A stretch of 64,000 bases of DNA, from the NCBI GenBank assembly GCA_958510875.1, contig OY294067.1:142825546-142889545 (forward strand), written 5' to 3'. Shown in pieces: positions 37,506 to 46,690 of the stretch. The stretch is from Endomychus coccineus. Lineage: Eukaryota > Arthropoda > Insecta > Coleoptera > Endomychidae. Each line of letters starts with the position of its first letter. The first letter of the stretch is position 1. The position numbers and the translations under genes were made by a program. The notes beneath the pieces are model-generated. The model was not told the DNA's origin and did not search any database. It saw only the letters and a list, made by a program, of their open reading frames with translations.

Positions 37506-37699
37506 TTCTTAGAATGAATATTATTATTTAGAGATCAGAGTAATTTATTTTGTCACATGACAGATTTTGTATAAAACGGGTCAAGTATGAATGTTGACTC
37601 ATGATCCCTGAATAATGTCTATGAAACAATCACTATTCAGATTTGAGAATCTCATATAAGTACTACATAGTTTATTTCATAAGGTAAGTATCAAATATT

Positions 37700-39085
37700 A
37701 GCGTTTTGTCTCTAGACCGATCAGACTCCTGCAAACCAGGTATGCTCGTAATTACGGCTAGTAGCCATTTCACCCTTGTTGAACACGTATTTTGTTTTAC
37801 ACTATCGATTCCTTCAGAAACTCCCACTTCTTCTTTCATGTCAAAGTTTTTCCTGATTACCTGAACTTTGATAATATCGAATATTCATCTATTATTGATA
37901 TCAATATCAACATGTTCTAAACGTTCAAAATTGATTTAGTTTCTCAGTTTCTCGGTATAGTTTCATCTAATAAATGTCTCCATTTTCTTAGTATGAATCA
38001 CAAATATTCATATTTCTCTAGAATCGAAACACTTCTTGGTTTCTATGGAAAGAGCAGTTATCTTGTTCTTGAGAGAACAAGGATAGTTGTTTAATTTTTC
38101 TAGATAGAATTCATTTATGTGGAGTTTTTAATATTTTTGCCAAACTAGAAGCTTTTCCATAATTTGAATAAGACAAGTATATGCGTAAGCTCCCGTTACT
38201 GCTCTAAATCATTTTAGATATCCTATAAAAATATATCTGATTACCTGATTCGTTAGGCTGCTGCTCGTAAGATTCTGTTGCCTCTTCCTCTAATTCTTCA
38301 TTTCATCATCCAAATGTATTTAGTGGAGGCTTTTCTGTTTGAATCTAGCACCTTCACCACTATCTAACAGAAGCAATAGCTTAGCAACTTGAGTTGCTTG
38401 ATATGTACTTTCGGTCAATCTAAGAATGAAATTCCTTGGAATATCAATCAATCATAGTGAAATAATAAAAATAATATCAATAGTAAGACTATGATATAAT
38501 ATATTGAAATCTGTTCTCGAACGCGGTTAATATCCATTTGCTGGAACATACCTATAAAACTACACATGTGTTTTCTTCAGTATGACACACAAACTTGGCC
38601 GCTTGATGTAGTTCATCTTTGTCAACACTGCAATATTGTTGCTATGAGTCTTCTGAATCTAGTGCTCGTTAAAAGTTGTGGCTGTTCAGCACCACATTCC
38701 GTAGCCAATTTTTGAATTACAAATGTTCCCAACATCCATCTTATTGAACCTGATGTGACAAAAACGTATTTATATTCTTTTGGTACTAAGCTGGTTGTAT
38801 TGCTAATGTATATAGTGAGGTCAGTATATTTCTGAGTTCTTTTAGAAGAGGATTGGAGCAGGTTCCGAACCTTTCCCCAATACAACCAAATGTCTTTTAA
38901 ACATTTTGCACAACGTTTTCTCATAGCCTGATTAACATTACATTTCCTGTTGATTACTAATATCTTCTGGAGGTCGCTTGAAAGTCATAATTTCAAGAAA
39001 TTGTACCTCGCCAATTGAATAATAGCAGCAAAGCAAACGTACATCTTATAATGTCTTGTAACTGTCTTCAATCTCATGATGCTTC
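37700..39085 (-). pseudogene. Tyrosine-recombinase-like gene remnant, left arm
   Basis: Minus-strand reading from about 39085: SIGEVQFLEI, MRKRCAKCLK (38924), then EYKYVFVTSGSIRW and GTFVIQKLATECGAEQPQ, leading to LLTSTRFRRLIATILQ (38690-38625). TSTRxRxxIATxxQ is the position of the RxxxHxxR-type box in an insect family of tyrosine-recombinase-like proteins. FVCHTEE (about 38590) sits at the expected (L/M)GHT block. After an intron (GT donor about 38552, acceptor near 38425), ESTYQATQ-like sequence follows, then the C-terminal RVKWL/NKGEMA-equivalent region near 37780. Stops and shifts are frequent. The family is common in aphids, beetles and other insects. Its mobile-element origin (Crypton or other) is not settled here. 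Confidence 0.65.
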
Positions 39086-39536
39086 GATATTATTGATAAA
39101 AAATTATCACCCATACCCACTTAAAATACTATTGAAGTACTGAGGACTTTTCGACTATCAAGTAGCCATCATCAGAGTTAACTGGGCTATAAATTAAAAT
39201 GTGCCTCTTTGAATACTATTTGGGGATAATAATGTAAACAATGGGTTACCCTCAACTGGAAATAAATTGGAATTTGATAAATTGCTTTTTCGTTCAAACA
39301 TTTCCATCCTCTCTAATTTACCTAGATATTTGTCTGTACTGTATTTAAAAAGTGATAAACTTTCTTGAGAAACAATGTTTCCTTCATTTAGAATATGTTC
39401 GGCTACCGCTGATTTTCATCATCGTTTTTCTTTATATGTGCCAAATGTTCCTTATAACAAGTCAAAATGTTCCTTTTAGTTTGGCCCACATAGAATCTTG
39501 AACATGACTCACAACTGATTTTTCAAATTTCGGATA
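39086..39536 (-). pseudogene. Penelope-like element 3' end (GIY-YIG), left arm
   Basis: Starting at the palindrome centre, the minus strand encodes CESCSRFYVGQTKRNILT with CYKEHLAHIKKN behind it (39510-39435). This is the GIY-YIG nuclease core of Penelope-like elements: Cys pair, YVGQT, Arg, and EH. A frameshift follows; the C-terminal part ISQ/VSQESLSLF and LERMEMFE can be read to about 39280. The tail contains a hammerhead-like motif at 39178-39133. The reverse transcriptase is absent, as expected for a fragment cut at the palindrome centre. Confidence 0.75.
39133..39178 (-). ncRNA. Hammerhead-ribozyme-like motif in Penelope tail (left arm)
   Basis: On the minus strand CTGATGA (39175-39169) is followed by a helix II candidate (GGCTA / TAGTC around CTTGA) and then GAAA with AGTC (39152-39145). 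This is the conserved core order CUGANGA - helix II - GAAA - xGUC. Hammerhead motifs are known in the terminal repeats of Penelope-like elements. Helices I and III were not fully checked. Confidence 0.5.
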
Positions 39537-39870
39537 TTCCGAAATCAATCGTGAGTTGTGTTTAAAATGCTATGTGGATCAAACAAAAACATTTCAACTC
39601 GTTGTAAGGAACATTTTGCCCATAAAAAGAAAAATAATGGTGGAAAATCAGCGGTAGCCGAACATATTCTGAATACAGGTCACACTATTTCTCAAGAAAG
39701 TTTATCACTTTCAAAACACAGTACAGACAAATGTCTGAGTAATTTAGAAGGAATGGAAATATTTAAACACAATTTAATAAATTCCGATTAATTTCCTGCT
39801 GAGGGTTACCCATCATTTACTTTATTATTCCCAAATAGTATTCAAACACATGCACATTTTGATTTTATAA
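39536..39870 (+). pseudogene. Penelope-like element 3' end (GIY-YIG), right arm
   Basis: The plus-strand mirror of the left copy reads CELCLKCYVDQTK (39552-39590), where the usual YVGQT has become YVDQT. After a frameshift it reads KEHFAHKKKNNGGKSAVAEH, ISQESLSLSKHSTDKCLSN and NLEGMEIF (to 39765). It ends LINSD at 39791. Because it starts exactly at the palindrome centre it lacks all RT sequence. The two arms have diverged enough to show the duplication is not recent. Confidence 0.75.
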
Positions 39871-39874
39871 TTCA

Positions 39875-39925
39875 GTTTACCTGATGATGAATACTTTGTA
39901 GCCGAAAAGTCCCAGTACTTTATTA
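39875..39925 (+). ncRNA. Hammerhead-like motif in Penelope tail (right arm)
   Basis: CTGATGA at 39881-39887 and GAAA-AGTC at 39904-39911 keep the core order, but helix II (GAATA / TAGCC) has mismatches. It is likely a decayed ribozyme, homologous to the one at 39178-39133. Confidence 0.4.
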
Positions 39926-39966
39926 GTATTTTAGTAGATAAGGGTGACTATTTCTCATCAATAGTG

Positions 39967-40110
39967 TTATAATATGTCCACAGTGTGAACTATCTTATAG
40001 TTTATATCCTTCGATATGTCATCATTATCCTGTTCAGCCAGTGCAGAGATGTTGTTATTGAACAGGGCTACATCTTCAGTAGTTTGTAACGATTTCGGAG
40101 TAAGAATTAT
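39967..40110 (-). pseudogene. Inverted fragment of the tyrosine-recombinase-like gene
   Basis: The minus strand reads LTPKSLQTTEDVALFNNN and SALAEQDNDDISKD. The plus strand just to the right (40170-40275) reads LTPKLLPTIEDVALFHNYTS and AYDDISKN. So a secondary inverted repeat of one N-terminal exon sits inside the right arm, centred at about 40130. It is absent at the equivalent place in the left arm, so it arose separately or was lost there. Confidence 0.7.
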
Positions 40111-40139
40111 TTTTGTACAAGATCTTAGCTTATATTGGG

Positions 40140-41590
40140 AGCCTAGCTGACAAGATCTTGAGCGAAAAAAAATTCCTAACACCCAAATTGTTACCTACTA
40201 TTGAAGATGTTGCCCTGTTCCATAACTACACCTCTGCACTGGCTGGAAGAGCTTATGATGACATATCGAAGAATCATGATGTTGATGACAGTTACAACAC
40301 ATTGACAAAATGTAAGTTAGCATTTGTTTGTATTCGGGAAAGGTTCGAAATCTGTTCCAATCCTCTTCTCAAATAAAACTCAGCAGTAAACTGACCTCAT
40401 TATCCAAATTCGCAATCCAACCAGTTTAGTAACAAAAGAAGATAAATACGTTCTTGTCACATCAGGTTCAACAAGATGGAGTTCGGTAACGCTTGTAATT
40501 CAAACATTGGCTACGGAATGTTGTGCTAAACAGTCCCAACATTTAGCGAGCACTAGATTCAGGAAGCAGATAGCAACAATATTACAGTTGATGAGTTTTG
40601 AAAAAGACAAACTACATCAAGTGCCGGAGTTCATGAGTCATATGAAAAAAACACATATGGAGTTCTATAGGTAACTTCCAGCAATTGAATATTAACTGAA
40701 TTTCAGAAACAGATTCCAATATATCATATCATAGTCTTACTATTATTATTATTTTCATTATTCCACTATGACGATTGATATTCATGGAATTTTATTTTCA
40801 GATTGATTGAAAGTACATATCAAACAGCTGAGCTATTGCTTCTTTTAGAAAGTGGTGGAGGTGTAAAGTGAAAAGCCTTCACGAAATACATTTGGTTGAC
40901 GAAGATTCAGAGAGGCAGCAGAAGCTTACAAGGAGCACTCTATTAAATCAGGTGATCAGATATATTTCTAGACATCTAATCTGATCTATAGCAGTAATTG
41001 AAGCTTGCGCATATACTTGGCTCATTCATATTATGGTAAAGTTTCTGGTTGAGAAGAAATACTGAAAACTTCTACCCGAAAAAATTATAACTACCTTCGT
41101 TTTTTCAAGAACAAGATAACAGCTCTCTCCGTGGAAACCAAGAAAAGTGTATAGATATTTGAGAAATATGGATATTTTTGAATCATAGAGCTGAGAAACT
41201 GAGAAACATTGGTCAGTTCGAATAGCTTTAATGTGAAACTCATTAAATCTCTATTCTATTTTCATCATATTTATTAAAAAACTGAACTTATTCTAAGGTT
41301 TAGAACTTACATATTGTTCATATTGATATCAATAATTGATGAATATTCGATATTCTAAAATTCCAGGTAATCGACATCGAAATAGAAGAATAGATGTAGC
41401 AATCAAAGAAAATACTGACTCAACAAGGGTGAAATGGCTCCCAGAGCAGCAAAAACTAGTTCTGCAAAAATAGAAAGGTCACATCGAAAAAGAGGTCGCA
41501 CAAAAAAAAATGGAATGTATAGCCGCAATTAAGAGCATACCTGGGTTGTAGAAGTTTGATAAGGTTAGAGTCCAATACCTACCTTATGAA
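40140..41590 (+). pseudogene. Tyrosine-recombinase-like gene remnant, right arm
   Basis: Plus-strand exons are traceable in order. The N-terminal part is LTPKLLPTIEDVALF. KEDKYVLVTSGS-type sequence near 40440-40475 and LASTRFRKQIATILQLMSFE (about 40545-40605) follow, then EFMSHMKKTHMEFYR (about 40628-40672). The last block carries the MGHT-equivalent and the candidate nucleophile Tyr. An intron with GTAACT donor at 40673 and TTTTATTTTCAG acceptor at about 40800 interrupts here. The next exon is LIESTYQTAELLLLLESGGG. After further introns, a last exon (from about 41368) reads TRVKWLPEQQKLVLQK and ends near 41590. This order matches an insect family of tyrosine-recombinase-like proteins. Stops and shifts make it a pseudogene. 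Confidence 0.65.
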
Positions 41591-41596
41591 ATAAAC

Positions 41597-42645
41597 ATGT
41601 TTTGTGAATTTGTTCATCACTATGACTTATGTTTCGCTTGTTAAAAAATTTGGGTTCCGACATTTTTTCAATTAATAAGTGAACTGTTTCCAAATTAGTG
41701 TTTTCTATTTCTATGTATGTATGGTTTCTATGTATGTCGAACTACAAAATTTTGCGAACGTACAATATTCGAAAAGATGTGACCAATTTCATAATATATG
41801 AACCTCTTATTTACTCATTTCTATAATTATAAAAGATGACCTACAATTGATGGTGGAAACCAATGAATTTTATAAGATGAGAATGATTTTCCATTTGGGA
41901 TATAATGCTTGATGCAGTTATTGACGGAATGAGGGTATGAAAACCAAATTTTTTTATATCACAATATGTGTATTCGGCAAACACTCGTCATCCGAACTCA
42001 TTGGCTTTGCTCGTGTTTTACCGAACGATAGTTATAATTTTTCGGCCGATCATCGGTTAACTAGTACCGCAATAAAGGAACGCCATCCAACTATCTATGC
42101 CTTCGGCATAGATCCCACTCACTTCGCTTACTATCACATACATTCATTCATTTTATCCTATAACAATATATGTTAGAAATATTTGTTTCTTCTGTTGAAG
42201 AAATTAAAATTTATGAATAGTGAATCTGAACAATCATTTATTATTACTACTAATAAATTTTAAACTAGTATTTCTGGAATTGATATTTATAATTGAATGG
42301 GTAATTAGAATGCATAATATATTCAATTGTATGAGTGAAATTTAAATGATCGGCACTTCAAAAGTTTGTTAGTATAACACCGATATTTGAATAGTAGTTC
42401 TAATTCACTGCAGGGTGTCGAATAAAGTATATATTTGGTACGACAAAATGGCTTTATAGTAATGGCTTGAGTACGTTTATATTATAATGTGGAATAATTT
42501 TTTCTAGTTTCCATTTTCCCCTCTCAAGGGCGAATGGTTCCTTGAATGATGTTTGTAAAACAATCCTTACTGGCTTGTCTGTAACAATAATTTATTTGGT
42601 GGGTCTGAGATGGCCTAATGAATATCAACGCTCGATTAAGACGTA
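41597..42645. other. Non-coding with one short hairpin
   Basis: AT-rich. A 79-codon plus-strand frame (41937-42176) overlaps a GC-richer patch and a short perfect hairpin at 42093-42113 (ATCTATGCC / GGCATAGAT around TTC). I see no domain and no element ends. Confidence 0.3.
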
Positions 42646-43020
42646 TATGTTTTCTTGGTATGTTGGTTCTCAGATAACTCAGACTGAAAATAAAATGAAA
42701 GTTCTCTTTCTCGACGTTTCAATAATAGTTTATTATCTTTTATCAAAAATTGTTTTGTCAATTAGTGTTTCCATGTAATTTAGAAAAGAAGAGAAGATTT
42801 CGATTATTAGAATGCGACTGCAGCCGACTTGTGTTTTTAAAATCAAATAAAAACTATAGAAAACATTGAATCGATTGTGTGTGAAAGAGTAATGTATGGT
42901 TAATTATCAATTTGAAATGGATTGAATACAGCCAGGCACAAGACATCATTTTGAAATTATACAAATATCCATGACTATTCCACGAATTATGTATTCTATG
43001 ATTAACTTTTCATTTCCACA
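42646..43020 (-). repeat. Penelope-like element tail, diverged copy
   Basis: This matches, in the same orientation, the inverted tail at 54470-54790. Shared phrases are TGTTTTCTTGGTAT, CGTTTC, TTAGTGTTTCCATGTAATTT, CTGCAGCCGACTTGTGTTTT, GTGTGTGAAAGAGTAATGTATGG and AATTTGAAATGGATTGAAT. It is therefore a third copy of the tail of the Penelope-like element at 52.2 kb, here without its coding part. It abuts the end of a LINE remnant at about 43030. Confidence 0.8.
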
Positions 43021-43029
43021 ATAAATTAT

Positions 43030-44040
43030 ATATATACTTAGAATGTGAGAATATAATTTTTTCTTTGCAAATAGGCTTGCGACTTTCTATATATTGTATA
43101 TTCAAAATTGATCTCAGTGCCCTTTTTTCAAAGAATACAAATTCTATTAGCATCGATGGAATTTCCCCAAAATATTATTCTCTATCGTATCCTATACTGG
43201 ATGTGACCATGGTATGCCACCAATGCTCTTTTTGAATTAACTTGATTCCTCATTATTTTTGGCGCATAACAATATTTTGACAGGCTTCTGGAGACTTGGC
43301 CCACATGACACCTCTAGTCAAGTTTACCATCTATTTGCATTCCAAAGAATGATGATTTGTTTTCAGAATATGAAGATCCTATTCCTGAGTTGTTAATTGA
43401 GTAATACGAAAATTTTATTGATTGCTTCCATCCAATTTCAGATTATTCGTAATACACCAATCTTCGAATTTGTTTATCTTATCATTTGAGATAATCATCT
43501 CAATTTCAGAGTTCTTTTGTGTGACAGAAGATATGGTATATAATAATATATATATAATGTATAAAAGTGGAACTAAGACTGTGTCTTGCGGAACTCCTTT
43601 TTGATCATAAATATCATATATTCTACTACGTACTCACTCCTGTTTGGAAAATGCTATTCGAATGATGTGAGGGTTATGCCTCTAATACTTATCTTTTTTT
43701 ATGTATAGCTCTGATTTCAGCGGTTTTAAGTTTTTTTGGATGAATGTCAGTGTGAAACACAAGATTACTAATGTGCTGTGACGAATCTCAGATTTGATTC
43801 ACCACATATTCAATTTTTTTAATGTATTCACATCACCAGTACAATTTGTATTTTTGAGCCCATTTAACTTCTGTGATATCTTGTGAATCAATAGGATTCA
43901 AAAACATGTTTTTCTGATTTTTATTCATACCTCTTATAATTGATGGTTCAATTGTATGTATGAGGTCAGGGCATTGAGTGAAGGAATAATTGTTTGCTTC
44001 ACTCAGTATACTTTCAGTGCTATAATAATTTTGCAAATTT
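43030..44040 (-). pseudogene. LINE reverse transcriptase remnant (Jockey/CR1-like)
   Basis: Minus-strand frames give the EN-RT linker and RT start (SIIRGMNKNQKNMFLNPIDS, 43940-43880). KGVPQDTVLVPLLYIIYI (about 43600-43550), equivalent to the QGVPQGSVLGPLLF motif, follows. KINKFEDWCITNNLKLDGSN (about 43475-43420) matches the block after the catalytic box. The thumb/C-terminal part (VAYHGHIQYTI, about 43220-43185, then further left) is also readable. The YADD box itself is lost. The sequence upstream to about 44400 probably belongs to the same element's endonuclease or linker but is too decayed to annotate. Confidence 0.65.
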
Positions 44041-46002
44041 AGATCACTTTATTTTTTGCCAGTGCAAGTATCAACGTTTCTGAAATTGGCTTATTTTTAT
44101 TTTGCGCTCCAGTGATGAAATTGTCCTTTCAGCAGCGTTTGCTAATATGTTATTGTTCCTAGAACATTCTTCATATGTATCAATTGAGACTTTATAACTA
44201 CATCTTTGCTCATACAACATACGGTTCAATAAGCATTCTTCCTTATAATTTCTGGAGTAATTCAGTGTTTATTTTGTTCCTTGATTTATTATTTTTTGTG
44301 AAAATTGATTCAGAGATTGTTGTTGATCTTTGGATGAAGTAGTTGTGAACTAAATTGGGATCTGTAGATTCATAAATTATATGTCAGTTTTCTTCAGTCT
44401 ACAATACTCGAGCACAGCTTAGTACTGATTCTATGACAAATTGTATCATGCTCTTTATTAGTTTGCTTATTTACGGGTATGCGGATAGTTTGTCTAAGAT
44501 GATCATATAGTGCACTTTTTAGTACATTACTTTTGTATTCAATTTGGCCATGAACATTTATGAAAATATTATCTAATATGGTTGCAATGAGCTATTATGG
44601 GATAGAAGCATAGACCAAGAGGAATTTGTTGTATTGTTGTTTTTGGATTCAGGGAGGGCAATTGGAACAATAGATGAAAAAAATATCCATTGAAATTGTA
44701 GAATATCGGAAGTGATGGGATATCACTGGATTGGATTTAAAAGTATTCAATCAATTGGAGAAAATTGACTAAAATTGATGATATAACACCTATGGTTTCA
44801 TATGCACCGTAGATGGCTCTTCACTCTGCTCATCACATACTGAATTGTATATTGTTGTTGCTCCAATAAATGAATCATTACAAAAAGTAGTTGACTACCA
44901 ACTTCAACCAATTGAAATGAAGTACAGATAAAACTGGGGCAATGATTCTAACAACATGTTATAGAGTGAAAAGTATTCTAAATTTAATGTTTCTTACATT
45001 AGAATTTTGATTCCTATGATGAGGATTATTATTATTATTAACCTTGCTCAGGTGAAGTTCTTGTTTTGCAGATGAATAATGATTGAATTTAAATGTTATT
45101 TTTATCGCTCCATACCATCATGCCAAGGTATACCATAAAGTTGATAAAATGTTGGGAGCTGTAATGGGCCGAATTTGACAAAAAAATTTCTGAAAAATCG
45201 GAATGGAATATTAATTTTTCAGAATGATTATATTGGTCGCGTTTTTCGGAATACAAATGTATTCAAATATGCAAAATGAAATGTTATAGAAAATGTCTTC
45301 TGAATTTCTAAACCTGCATCAACAGTGAGCACAAATTCTGACTGATTTCATTTATGTAGGAGACGAATATTCCAACACATTATCCCAATAAATGGAAAAT
45401 ATTTCCGCAGTAAGTCTCTAGACTCTGATTCTATTTCAAGATATCTTTAAAACATACCTGTAATGATGAAACTTACATAAACGTTAAACAGTTGATTTTG
45501 AGAGCCATTACAATAACTTCTCCAACATTCTATTTATGGAGGAGATATGCTCACTTACGTACATTTACGGTATCTTTATCTGGTAACATCATATATATTT
45601 TCTAGTTGGGTACATTTCCTGTAAGTAGACGAGCGGCGCCATTAAAGATCGTTATAAAAACATGAATCGTTATTTACGATTACGATTCATGTTTTACCAT
45701 GGTCTAGACTCAAGAGAAGATAGAGACACGTCCCTTGCCCATAATTAGCAATCATGCTAATTTCTGCTATCGAAGGAACTTGATTAGTTAGTGTATATTA
45801 TCAAGAACTTGATTTCATAATTCTCATCCAATCATTCACTTCACTGATTAACGTATATACTCCTACCGCTTAAATCATACAATCTCCGATAAATCTACAT
45901 TTAAGATTTATTCTAGCTCCAAGAAAATTATATAAGCAATGGCGTATGTAATTTTCCTACGGTTCCCCGGACTCAGGGTGCAGCCAACTGTGAGGGATTT
46001 AT
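44041..46002. other. AT-rich; probable LINE upstream part, then nothing recognised
   Basis: The first few hundred bases may extend the minus-strand LINE. A short (ATT)n tract lies near 45027-45041. A hairpin with 14-base arms (AAAACATGAATCGT / ACGATTCATGTTTT) occupies 45657-45695. No gene is supported. Confidence 0.3.
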
Positions 46003-46245
46003 TTTTTGTTTGTTTAAATATTGTCTGAAATTCCAACTAACAGATCTAATTGATTCTGTTTTTGTTCATGCGTAAGTATATGGTAACGAGTGCTTTTTCA
46101 GGTTTTAGGTTTTACCTTCCTTTTTATTTTGTTTGAATATTGCCTAACATTCCAACTAACACAACTAATTGATTCTGTATTTGTACATGCGTAAGTATAT
46201 GGTAACAGGTGCTTCCTTAGGTTTTAGGTTTTAGCTTCCTTTTTT
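46003..46245 (+). repeat. Two tandem units, 119-bp period
   Basis: ATTCCAACTAACA, TTGATTCTGT, CATGCGTAAGTATATGGTAAC and GGTTTTAGGTTTTA each occur twice in order, offset by 119 bases (for example CGTAAGTATATGG at 46071 and 46190). The units differ at several positions. Confidence 0.85.
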
Positions 46246-46324
46246 TTCTTGAGAAAATATGGGGCTCCCTATTGAGACTGCACGGGGCGTCGGAATGATA
46301 GTCATGTCACTGGTAATTAGAGAG

Positions 46325-46690
46325 GATTCCGCACGCTGTGTGAACCCGAATGTGAGAGTATGTTATAGATTAAGCTATCGATAGTGTCTGCACGTTGTGG
46401 GAATCGGCGAGAATGGACAGCAGGCGGCTGTAAGTTTGAGTGAAGGGATAACTTGACATATTTTCGCACGCTGGATGAACCCGGAAGGAGGAGTATGCTA
46501 TTAATATAGGTACTAATAATGTCTGAGCGCTGTATGAACTCGGGAGTGAGAACTAGAAGGGACCGGGTGATAGAAAATCGTGGAATCCCTTGCGTACTCT
46601 GTATGAATTTGATAATGAGAGGGATATTCTGGATTACGATGTTTAAAATTCCGCAAGTTGTGAATCCGGAAGTAGGAGCTAAGATTGTCC
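46325..46690 (+). repeat. Degenerate minisatellite, about six units of 59-75 bp
   Basis: A core of the form TxxGCACGCTGTxTGAACCCG...GAGAGTATG recurs starting near 46327, 46387, 46462, 46522, 46588 and 46648. Units are heavily diverged and the period varies (59-75 bp). The 137-codon minus-strand frame across it comes from the repeat (recurring SSVRK / HSVRN-type phrases), not from a gene. It directly follows the 119-bp repeat pair. Confidence 0.65.

Larger units (their letters stand above)
37670..41596. repeat. 3.9-kb imperfect palindrome (two inverted arms)
   Basis: The left arm (about 37670-39536) and right arm (about 39536-41596) are reverse complements with moderate divergence and indels. 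The centre is the perfect palindrome ATTTCGGATATTCCGAAAT at 39527-39545. Matching landmarks, read outward, are the GIY-YIG coding sequence, a CTGATGATG/GAAAAGTC motif, tyrosine-recombinase coding sequence, an intron, AGTACATATCAAxCA, AAATACATTTGG, TCAACAAGGGTGAAATGGCT, AGAGCATACCTGG/CGAGCATACCTGG and finally CCTTATGAAATAAAC. The right arm is longer because of an extra inverted segment near 39967-40110 and other indels. Both arms keep introns, so the duplication happened at the DNA level. Confidence 0.9.

Noticed and set aside
42093..42113. Hairpin as a transcription terminator
   Set aside because: Rho-independent-style terminators have no meaning in insect nuclear genes; this is a short palindrome with no adjacent gene.
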